64,000 nt of DNA, taken from contig NZ_QKSB01000001.1 of assembly GCF_003234935.1 (NCBI RefSeq), forward strand, positions 496,001 through 560,000, read 5' to 3'. Every line of letters begins with the position of its first letter. The first letter of the stretch is position 1. A model generated the notes under the pieces. That model had not been told where the DNA came from and made no database searches. It saw nothing but the letters and a program-made list of their open reading frames with translations. Positions 53,567 through 61,525 of this stretch are shown here, in pieces. The DNA is from Putridiphycobacter roseus. GTDB taxonomy: Bacteria; Bacteroidota; Bacteroidia; Flavobacteriales_D; Crocinitomicaceae. Both the position numbers and the translations under genes were made by a program.

Positions 53567-54955
53567 ATGAATAATCGTTTTTCAAATGATAAAAGAAAGT
53601 GGATCGCAACAATTGTTGTGTCCGCTTTCTTCCTTTTTTTCTGGATCTACGGACCCTTACAAGGAGTTATTACGCCTTTTTTTAATACAGAAAAAGATGT
53701 CCATCATGTAAAACCAATTTTGGTCAAAGAAAGACAACACCATTATAATCAAGTAAAAAATATTGGTGAAATGGAAACAAAAGGTGATGGCTACAGGCTA
53801 ATCACCAGAAAAAGAGAAGCCAAACCACATTCAAAGGTCATTCATTTTGAAGAAACTATTGCCAACAAAAGTGAATACGGCAAAGCATTACTCGCAAATG
53901 CGATTAAGCTATATGAACACACCCCCGACGAGACCATACTCCGTCAAACAGAACATCTATTTTTTGTCGAAATTATCCGCAATAAAGAAAGGACTTATTA
54001 CTTTCAATCAAAAGGACTCACCAATCAAATCCAAGGGTATTCTGGCCCCATCAACCTAGGAATATTTATTGATGAAAACGCAAAAATTACCAACATGCAT
54101 CATGTCAGTTCACATGAAACAGTTAGTTATTTAAAAAAAATTGCCAGTACTTATTATTATGATCAGTACAAAAATAAATCATTAAAAGAAATTCATCAAA
54201 TTGACGCCATTTCAGGTGCGACAATCACTACCAAAGCCATGGCATTAACAACAACCGAATTGGTTGCAATGGCAAACCCCGACCCAATTGAAAACTTGAG
54301 CGACAGCATGGGACTTTCCAATTTTCAAATGGTTGCTAGTCTGACATTAAAGTGGTTGATTCACATCAGTGTAATCTTTATTTTATTCCTTTATGCATTT
54401 CAAAAAAAATTAAGGAAAAGTAAAAAATTCGTCTTGCTGACCGCTGCAGTTTGCGTAATCTATATTGGGTTTTTCTTAAACGACTCATTTACCTATGTCA
54501 CTTTTATGCATCCATTTATTGGCACATCACTTTCCTCTTTTATGGGACTTTATGCACTATTTGTTTTGCTAGGTGCAATTTGGGGTAAAAACACATACTG
54601 TAAACACATTTGTCCATACGGCAACATTCAACGTTTGCAACTTCACCTCACCAAAGGGTTAAATAAAAAATTCTTTTTAAAAAACAAGCGCATAAAACAA
54701 GTGCGGTTTACCATCCTTTTCTTTCTAGTTATAGGAATATTAGCAGGGTACAGAAACTTAAGTCACCTGGAACCTTTCCCTTACATTTTTGGTTTTGAAG
54801 TCGAAAGTTTATGGTTCTTTATATTCTCAGTAGTCGGCTTATTAATGAACTGGGTTTACCCAATGATATGGTGTCGATTACTTTGTCCAACTGGTTCTAT
54901 TTTAGACAGCATCATGGTTGTTTCATCCAAAAAACAAAAAAATGCACACACATAA
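53567..54955 (+). CDS. FMN-binding / 4Fe-4S membrane protein (NosR/NapH-like)
   Basis: A 462-residue inner membrane redox protein. One transmembrane segment lies at residues ~10-30. A periplasmic FMN-binding domain (residues ~35-240) contains DAISGAT at 213-219, the ApbE flavinylation motif, so Thr219 should carry covalent FMN. About five more transmembrane segments follow, with two CxxxCP motifs (Cys345/349 and Cys436/440) as in NosR/NapH. Unlike NosR it has no C-terminal ferredoxin domain. It probably passes electrons across the membrane to a periplasmic acceptor. In this operon it lies right after the chelatase and may power reduction of haem iron. Confidence 0.85.
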   Translation: MNNRFSNDKRKWIATIVVSAFFLFFWIYGPLQGVITPFFNTEKDVHHVKPILVKERQHHYNQVKNIGEMETKGDGYRLITRKREAKPHSKVIHFEETIANKSEYGKALLANAIKLYEHTPDETILRQTEHLFFVEIIRNKERTYYFQSKGLTNQIQGYSGPINLGIFIDENAKITNMHHVSSHETVSYLKKIASTYYYDQYKNKSLKEIHQIDAISGATITTKAMALTTTELVAMANPDPIENLSDSMGLSNFQMVASLTLKWLIHISVIFILFLYAFQKKLRKSKKFVLLTAAVCVIYIGFFLNDSFTYVTFMHPFIGTSLSSFMGLYALFVLLGAIWGKNTYCKHICPYGNIQRLQLHLTKGLNKKFFLKNKRIKQVRFTILFFLVIGILAGYRNLSHLEPFPYIFGFEVESLWFFIFSVVGLLMNWVYPMIWCRLLCPTGSILDSIMVVSSKKQKNAHT

Positions 54956-55259
54956 AATCATTCATCAAAACGAAACAGGTAATGTGGCACTTTGTGAAAA
55001 GTGCGAACATATTCATTTAGAAATAGGCACATTTTTGGCCGTAATGCCAATTACTCAATTTAAACTTATTGTAAAAGACTTTAAACAAAGGAACAAAATT
55101 CCTTTCCATTATTTATGCTCAGAAAACAAACCTGACCAAATGGTGATTCAAACTACTAAAAATACTTTTATCACCTTGGATGAAAATGAATTTGAATCAA
55201 CATTTGAATTATTAGACCGCGCCAACCACCACCTTGAAATTTTCGAATTATTAAAGTAA
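54942..55259 (+). CDS. DUF6686-type small protein
   Basis: A 105-residue soluble protein with a CxxC motif (LCEKCEHIHLEIGTF) near residue 20, consistent with metal binding, and an otherwise helical C-terminus (FELLDRANHHLEIFELL). It resembles the DUF6686 family of Bacteroidota. ATG 54942 starts within the last codons of the preceding gene and is preferred over a TTG eight codons upstream. The role in the haem operon is unknown; the His-rich motif could handle iron or haem. Confidence 0.7.
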   Translation: MHTHKIIHQNETGNVALCEKCEHIHLEIGTFLAVMPITQFKLIVKDFKQRNKIPFHYLCSENKPDQMVIQTTKNTFITLDENEFESTFELLDRANHHLEIFELLK

Positions 55260-55263
55260 TTAC

Positions 55264-57507
55264 ATGAAATCTTACCTCTTATTCATCTCACTTCTTACGA
55301 TTTTCACCAATGGAATAACTCAAGTTTCCATTCAGGTAAAAAGTAAAAACGACCTTTTACCTTACGTCAAAATTAGCTACCATTCAACATTAAACAGCAG
55401 GGTAAACTTCACTTTGACCGATTTAAATGGGGAAGCCAAAATAAATTATAAACCCAACAGTAAAAACCAATTATTTATTCAATTGAATGCATTGGGCTAC
55501 ATTACTGTTTACGATACACTAATCGCTACTAAAAATTACACGTTTCAATTAACGCCAGACAATAAATTACTGGGTGAAATTTGTGTAACGGGAGAGTATA
55601 TGCCGACGCTAGCAAGTCAATCTGTCCATAAAATAACAGTCATTCACAAAGAAGACATTTTAAAGTCAGGCGCTTCAACTTTGAACGACATTTTAACTTA
55701 CCAAACAAACATAAGAATAGAGCAAGACAACATTTTAGGAGCTGGAATCAGTATGGGTGGCATGTCGGGTGAGAATGTAAAAATATTACAAGACGGTGTT
55801 CCTGTAATTGGTAGGCTGGATGGCAATGTAGATTTGAGTCAGATTAATTTAGAGAATGTAGAAAAAATTGAAATCGTAAACGGACCACTTTCGGTAAATT
55901 ACGGCACCAATGCACTGGCTGGAACCATCAATATTATCACCAAGAAAAATTTAAAAAATGGGTGGAATGGTAACGCAATGGCCTATTACGAAAGTACTGG
56001 TAATTATAACCTCACGGGAAACCTTGCTTACACCCATAAAAAACAAACTTTAAAAATAAACGGTGGTCGCAAGTATTTTGACGGATGGGATCCGAATGAA
56101 AAATTTATCACCTTACCTAAAGAAACATTAGCCGACACCAATAGAGACCTACAATGGAATCCTAAAGAACAATATTTTGGCGAAGCGCAACTTATTTTAA
56201 ACCTTAAAAAATGGCAAGTCAATCCTTATTTCAGGTATTACCAAGAAAAAATCACGAATCGGGGCTATCCATCCGCCCCTTATTTAGAAACGGCATTTGA
56301 CGACTACTATTATACCAAGCGCATAGATCAAGGCGTGAACATCAGTAAATCATTTAAAAAATCGAGCATAAAAGGCCTATTTGCTTACAATTATTTTAAC
56401 AGAGCAAAAAACACCTATTATAAAGACTTAACAGACCTATCACAAATATTATCCTCCGACCCAAGCAGTCAGGACACTTCCATATTTGATTTAGTGATGT
56501 CCAGAGTTTCCTATCAAACACATGGCCGTAAATGGTTTGATTTTCAAATTGGAACAGATATCAATGTAGAATCGACACGGGGAGAAAAGATTGTAGACAA
56601 ACATCAAAGCATAGGTGATTATGCTATTTATGGCAGTGCAGAAATTAATGCATTAAAAAACAAATTAACCATCAAACCTGGCGCTCGATACGCATACAAC
56701 ACCGTTTTCAAGTCACCAATCACCCCTTCAATCAACTTAAAATACAATTTAAAATCACTACAATTTAGGGCCTCTATCGCGAGTGGATTTCGTGCACCAA
56801 CCTTAAAAGAATTGTATTACACTTTTGTTGACATTAACCATAACATTTTTGGAAACACAGATTTAGTCCCTGAAAAATCCATCAATTATAATGCTTCTAT
56901 CAATTGGTTAAAATCGATTAACGACAAGGACCTCATTAAAATTGGGGGACAAATATTTTACAATGAATTTTCAAACTTAATTACCTTAGGATTGATTGAC
57001 GACGGAACTTATACCTATATTAATATAGGTGATTATGCCACACAAGGTTTCAATGTCGATTTCAGTTATCGTCAATCAAAATTCAAAGTAAACACTGCCT
57101 TTAGCTATATAGGCAGACACAATACAGTTAATAGTGAAGACCTAGGTGATTTTATCTACTCTCCTGAAGTCAGTGGAAATTTGACTTATAACCTATTTAA
57201 AAATAAATATAATATCAACCTGTTTTACAAATACAACGGTCCTATTTTGAGCTACGGAATAGATGCAGAAAATACCATTTACACCAATCAAAATAGTGGG
57301 TATTCAATTATGGATGCCAGTGTTTCAGGAAAGTTTTTACAAAAAAATATGCGCTTAACCATGGGCGTTAAAAACATATTGAATGTTCAAAACATTCAGG
57401 CTGTTGGAAACAATACCGGAAGTACACACGCCACTTCAAACAATATTGCAACAGCTAGAGGAAGATCAATCTTTATCTCTATTAATTATAATTTTAAGTC
57501 AAAATGA
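55264..57507 (+). CDS. TonB-dependent outer membrane receptor, putative haem importer
   Basis: A 747-residue receptor. After the signal peptide (LLTIFTNGITQ), residues ~20-105 form a carboxypeptidase-like domain (LPYVKISYHSTLN, FTLTDLNGEAKI). A plug domain follows (ITVIHKEDILKSGASTLNDI, NVKILQDGVPVIG, VEKIEIVNGPLSVNYGTNAL). The C-terminal beta barrel ends in the strand RGRSIFISINYNF. The flanking HmuY-family genes suggest the substrate is haem, as for HmuR, but no HmuR-specific His pair could be confirmed by eye. It overlaps the following HmuY gene by 4 nt. Confidence 0.88.
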   Translation: MKSYLLFISLLTIFTNGITQVSIQVKSKNDLLPYVKISYHSTLNSRVNFTLTDLNGEAKINYKPNSKNQLFIQLNALGYITVYDTLIATKNYTFQLTPDNKLLGEICVTGEYMPTLASQSVHKITVIHKEDILKSGASTLNDILTYQTNIRIEQDNILGAGISMGGMSGENVKILQDGVPVIGRLDGNVDLSQINLENVEKIEIVNGPLSVNYGTNALAGTINIITKKNLKNGWNGNAMAYYESTGNYNLTGNLAYTHKKQTLKINGGRKYFDGWDPNEKFITLPKETLADTNRDLQWNPKEQYFGEAQLILNLKKWQVNPYFRYYQEKITNRGYPSAPYLETAFDDYYYTKRIDQGVNISKSFKKSSIKGLFAYNYFNRAKNTYYKDLTDLSQILSSDPSSQDTSIFDLVMSRVSYQTHGRKWFDFQIGTDINVESTRGEKIVDKHQSIGDYAIYGSAEINALKNKLTIKPGARYAYNTVFKSPITPSINLKYNLKSLQFRASIASGFRAPTLKELYYTFVDINHNIFGNTDLVPEKSINYNASINWLKSINDKDLIKIGGQIFYNEFSNLITLGLIDDGTYTYINIGDYATQGFNVDFSYRQSKFKVNTAFSYIGRHNTVNSEDLGDFIYSPEVSGNLTYNLFKNKYNINLFYKYNGPILSYGIDAENTIYTNQNSGYSIMDASVSGKFLQKNMRLTMGVKNILNVQNIQAVGNNTGSTHATSNNIATARGRSIFISINYNFKSK

Positions 57508-58454
57508 AAATCTTAATCCTTCTTCTTATTTCCTTATTCATCTTCAGCGCTTGTGAAAAAGGAGAAATTCCGATTGCTGCACATGAAAATGGAGATGCAC
57601 AAACTGCCTCCTTACCGACAACAATATATGGTAACCAAACATATTTCGATTTTGAAACCAATTCTTTTGTCAGTTCCAATGAAAAAACCGATTGGGATAT
57701 TGCATTTGGTTGCGGTGAATTTTCGGCAATTATCTATGTGAATACTTCCAAGTCTTCCGCTATTGCAAAAGTTGAAAATAGTACATTTGAAGCAGTGACC
57801 AATACTTCGGGACTAACATTTGAATTCGATTCTAGTACCGGATTTTACGACTCCTTAATTATCAGCCATTGGCAACCAGAAGACATCTTCATCATTGATT
57901 TAGGCTACACACAATCAGGCAATCACTTAGGATACAGAAAACTAAGATTAATAGAAAATGAATTGAATACCTGTACATTTGAATACGGAAACTTAAACGA
58001 AACCAATCCTAAAAACATTACATTGGCCAAAGACGATACTTACAATGCTATTTTTTATTCTCTAAAAAACGAAACTACAGTAACCGTTGAACCTCCCAAA
58101 ACCGAATGGGATATAGTTTTTACACAATACATTTATTACTTCCACGAATTCGCAACTCCTTATTCAGTGACTGGCGTATTAATGAATAGGACCAATACCA
58201 AAGCATATGCAGTACAAAATAAGTCATTTTTGGAACTGGCTTATGAGTCAATTGATCCAAATAAATTCAGTTTTAGCTTAGATGCCATTGGATACGAGTG
58301 GAAAGCATTTATAAATAACAGTTATACCATATATCCTGAGCACAATTTTATCATTCAAACACAAGAAGGCTTTTACTACAAATTACATTTTGTTGATTTT
58401 TACAACAAATTGGGTGAAAAAGGTTTTCCAGTCTTTGAATTTCAACAGTTATAG
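57504..58454 (+). CDS. HmuY family haem-binding lipoprotein
   Basis: A 316-residue lipoprotein of the HmuY family. The signal ILLLISLFIFSAC ends in a lipobox Cys near residue 17, followed by acidic EKGE, a possible surface-export signal. The family repeats appear as TDWDIAFG and TEWDIVFTQYIYYFHEFATP. Its build, without a sorting domain, matches the Porphyromonas-type HmuY haemophore, which hands haem to the HmuR receptor encoded just upstream. It is the last gene of the operon. Confidence 0.85.
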   Translation: MKILILLLISLFIFSACEKGEIPIAAHENGDAQTASLPTTIYGNQTYFDFETNSFVSSNEKTDWDIAFGCGEFSAIIYVNTSKSSAIAKVENSTFEAVTNTSGLTFEFDSSTGFYDSLIISHWQPEDIFIIDLGYTQSGNHLGYRKLRLIENELNTCTFEYGNLNETNPKNITLAKDDTYNAIFYSLKNETTVTVEPPKTEWDIVFTQYIYYFHEFATPYSVTGVLMNRTNTKAYAVQNKSFLELAYESIDPNKFSFSLDAIGYEWKAFINNSYTIYPEHNFIIQTQEGFYYKLHFVDFYNKLGEKGFPVFEFQQL

Positions 58455-58557
58455 GATTTAAGAACCATTTTCATGTTTTTTGTGAAGCGATTAAATCTCC
58501 TTAAAAGTAGGATTAATTGCGGCATATTTCTAACTTTATGCCTTCAAAACAACAAAC

Positions 58558-60612
58558 ATGACAACTTATCAAAACTACGCACTTGGCAACTGGCAATCGG
58601 GTGATGGAACAGAAATAGAGCATTTTAATACCATAACTGGAGAAAAAATTGGTGAAACTTCATCAAAAGGATTAGACTTTAAAGCCATGCGTGAATACGC
58701 AGTTGAAAAAGGTGGTTATGCCTTAAGGAGAATGACCTTTCAAGAGCGTGGGATGATGCTAAAGAAATTAGCGCTTCACTTGATGAGTATCAAAAAAAAG
58801 TTTTACACTTTAAGTGCTGCAACTGGTGCAACAAGAGTAGATTCTTGGATAGACATTGAAGGTGGTATCGGAAACTTATTTGCCAACGCTTCTTTGCGTC
58901 GTCAATTTCCAGACTTACCTTATTATGTAGATGGTCAAGCTGCAGCTTTATCAAAAGAAGGCACTTTTATTGGACACCACATTATGGTTCCAAAAGAAGG
59001 GGTAGCTATACACATTAATGCATTTAACTTTCCGATTTGGGGAATGTTAGAAAAAATAGCGGTTAACTTAATGGCGGGCGTTCCTGCAATTGTTAAACCT
59101 TCGGAATACACTTCTTACTTGACTGAATTAATGGTGAGAGAAATTATTGCATCTAAAATCTTACCCGAAGGTGCATTACAACTGGTAACAGGACTTGGAC
59201 ATGGGATATTAGACCATGTAACCAATCAAGATATCATTACTTTTACTGGATCTGCTAAAACAGGTAAAATGCTTAAGTCATTACCCAATATCGTTGAAAA
59301 TTCAGTTCCTTTTAACATGGAGGCTGACTCATTAAACGCTTCAATTTTAGGAAAAGATGCAGTCCCTGGCACGCCTGAATTTGACATTTTCATCAAAGAG
59401 GTTCAAAAAGAAATTACGGTGAAAGCCGGACAAAAATGTACTTCCATCAGAAGAATAATTGTCCCGGAAGACTTAATGGAAGATGTTCAAATTGCATTAT
59501 CAAAAAGATTGTCAAAAATAGTCATTGGTGACCCTGCAAACGAAGCCGTAAGAATGGGTGCTTTGGCAACACATTTACAAGTTGAGCGCGTAAAAGAAAA
59601 TGTAAAATTATTACAAGCTGAACAAGAAATTGTATTTGGTGATTTAGAAAACTTTGAAGTACATGAAAGTGCAGATAGAAGTAAAGGTGCTTTCTTCTCT
59701 CCTATTTTATTCAGAAATGATGATCCATTTAACAAAACAGCAGTACACGACATTGAATGTTTTGGTCCTGTTTCTACGTTAATGCCTTATAAGGATTTAG
59801 AAGAGGCCGTACAAATTGCCAAGTTAGGTAAAGGTTCATTGGTATCTTCTATCATTACTGCTGACGATAAAATAGCAACTGATTATGTGGTGAACGCCGC
59901 TTCTATGCACGGTAGAATTTTAGTATTAAACGAACGTTGTGCCAAAGAGAGTACTGGCCACGGTTCTCCAATGCCATTGTTAACACACGGTGGACCAGGT
60001 AGAGCCGGTGGAGGTGAAGAAATGGGCGGAATGAGAGGTGTAATGCACTACTTACAAAGAACAGCCATTCAAGGTCATCCACAAACCATTACTGCAATCA
60101 CACAACAATTTCAAGTTGGAGCTGATCAACCAGAGCCAATTGAACACGTTTTTAGAAAGCATTTCGAAGATTTAAAAGTGGGTATGACCGTTTTTACACA
60201 CAAACACACCGTAACTGAAACTGATATCACCAATTTTGCAAATGTTAGTGGTGATAATTTTTATGCACACATGGATGCAACTTCTTTAGACGGAACTATT
60301 TTCGAACAAAGAGTAGCACATGGTTATTTCTTACTTTCAAAAGCAGCAGGTTTATTTGTCGACCCTAAAAAAGGACCGGTTTTACTAAACTATGGTGTGG
60401 AAGAAGCTAGATTTACCAAGCCAGTTTACCCTGGAGCAACCATTGGAGTAAGGTTTACCGTGAAAGAAAAAATTGATCAAGAAAAGAAATCAGAAGAAGA
60501 TATTGCAAAAGGAATTGTGAAATTTTTGGTGGACATCTATGACGAAACAGGGGAAACAGTAGGTATTGCTACAATTTTAACCATGGTCAAAAAAATTGAT
60601 CAATCGAAATAA
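58558..60612 (+). CDS. paaZ: Phenylacetic acid degradation bifunctional protein PaaZ
   Basis: A 684-residue bifunctional enzyme of phenylacetate catabolism: the C-terminal hydratase opens the oxepin-CoA ring and the N-terminal aldehyde dehydrogenase oxidises the product. The ALDH half has the catalytic Cys in VKAGQKCTSIRRI and NAD-binding FTGSAKTGK. The hotdog MaoC half is at residues ~540-684 (VGMTVFTHKHTVTETDITNF, SGDNFYAHMD, VAHGYFLLSKAAGLF). No other paa genes except the following hydratase are in view, so the pathway must be completed elsewhere. Confidence 0.95.
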   Translation: MTTYQNYALGNWQSGDGTEIEHFNTITGEKIGETSSKGLDFKAMREYAVEKGGYALRRMTFQERGMMLKKLALHLMSIKKKFYTLSAATGATRVDSWIDIEGGIGNLFANASLRRQFPDLPYYVDGQAAALSKEGTFIGHHIMVPKEGVAIHINAFNFPIWGMLEKIAVNLMAGVPAIVKPSEYTSYLTELMVREIIASKILPEGALQLVTGLGHGILDHVTNQDIITFTGSAKTGKMLKSLPNIVENSVPFNMEADSLNASILGKDAVPGTPEFDIFIKEVQKEITVKAGQKCTSIRRIIVPEDLMEDVQIALSKRLSKIVIGDPANEAVRMGALATHLQVERVKENVKLLQAEQEIVFGDLENFEVHESADRSKGAFFSPILFRNDDPFNKTAVHDIECFGPVSTLMPYKDLEEAVQIAKLGKGSLVSSIITADDKIATDYVVNAASMHGRILVLNERCAKESTGHGSPMPLLTHGGPGRAGGGEEMGGMRGVMHYLQRTAIQGHPQTITAITQQFQVGADQPEPIEHVFRKHFEDLKVGMTVFTHKHTVTETDITNFANVSGDNFYAHMDATSLDGTIFEQRVAHGYFLLSKAAGLFVDPKKGPVLLNYGVEEARFTKPVYPGATIGVRFTVKEKIDQEKKSEEDIAKGIVKFLVDIYDETGETVGIATILTMVKKIDQSK

Positions 60613-60620
60613 GAAGTTCA

Positions 60621-60692
60621 ATGTCCATTCCAAGTAATATCGCAAAAGGCGCTGGACGAAACACTGTAAAACAAATAATAAAAATCGATTGA
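60621..60692 (+). pseudogene. Vestige of a four-helix-bundle (IVS-type) gene
   Basis: Twenty-four codons beginning ATG read MSIPSNIAKGAGRNTVKQ and then a stop. The stretch SIPSNIAxGAGRNT is the core motif of the four-helix-bundle proteins that occur in 23S rRNA intervening sequences and as free genes in Bacteroidota, which normally have ~120 residues. Both ends are missing here. It lies between paaZ and the enoyl-CoA hydratase. Confidence 0.65.
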
Positions 60693-60745
60693 GTACCCAA
60701 GCACATGTACTAACTACTCAATACTATAGACTAATTACTAAAAAT

Positions 60746-61516
60746 ATGAATGCAATAAACGAAGGTCATGTTGAATTTGAAATCAACGAAAAAGGAATTG
60801 GAACCATTGAATTTGGACATCCTTTATCTAATTCATTACCGGGAAAAATATTGAACAAATTGGCAGACACCATTACCCAATTGGGAAAAGATGAAGCTGT
60901 AAAAATCATTGTATTAAAGTCGGCAGGTGAACGTGCATTTTGTGCAGGCGCTAGTTTTGATGAATTAATTTCGATCAAAGATTTTGAAACGGGTAAAGTT
61001 TTCTTTTCTGGTTTCGCTAATGTGATCAATGCCTGCAGAACTTGTCCAAAATTAATTATTGGAAGAGTACAAGGCAAAGCAGTTGGTGGTGGTGTAGGTG
61101 TTGCTTCGGCAGTTGACTATTGTTTTGCAACTAAATTTGCGGCTGTGAAACTTTCTGAATTGGCAGTCGGCATTGGACCTTTTGTAGTTGGGCCAGCGGT
61201 ACAAAGAAAAATTGGTATGTCAGCCATGTCACAGTTAGCAATTGATGCTACCGAATGGCAAACAGCAGATTGGGCCAAAGAAAAAGGCTTATATACTGAA
61301 ACATTTGAAACTGTAGAAGCAATGGACGAAGCAGTGGACACATTGGCAAATAAATTAGCCAACTCAAACCCGGAAGCCATGCGTTTATTAAAACAAATAT
61401 TTTGGGAAGGAACCGAAAACTGGGATGAATTATTAAAAGAAAGAGCTGCAATGAGTGGTAAACTGGTTTTATCTGATTTCACAGTCAATGCCATTAGCGC
61501 ATTCAAGAAAAAATAA
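60746..61516 (+). CDS. Enoyl-CoA hydratase/isomerase family protein
   Basis: A 256-residue crotonase-fold enzyme. The oxyanion-hole motifs are ERAFCAGASFDEL and GRVQGKAVGGGVGVASAVDY; the C-terminal helices follow. ATG 60746 (MNAINEGHVEFEI) is preferred because the open frame before it runs out of the four-helix-bundle vestige and lacks family similarity. Its place after paaZ suggests a phenylacetyl-CoA or fatty-acid hydratase, such as PaaF or PaaG, but which reaction it catalyses cannot be decided by sequence reading. Confidence 0.9.
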   Translation: MNAINEGHVEFEINEKGIGTIEFGHPLSNSLPGKILNKLADTITQLGKDEAVKIIVLKSAGERAFCAGASFDELISIKDFETGKVFFSGFANVINACRTCPKLIIGRVQGKAVGGGVGVASAVDYCFATKFAAVKLSELAVGIGPFVVGPAVQRKIGMSAMSQLAIDATEWQTADWAKEKGLYTETFETVEAMDEAVDTLANKLANSNPEAMRLLKQIFWEGTENWDELLKERAAMSGKLVLSDFTVNAISAFKKK

Positions 61517-61525
61517 ATTGAATTG

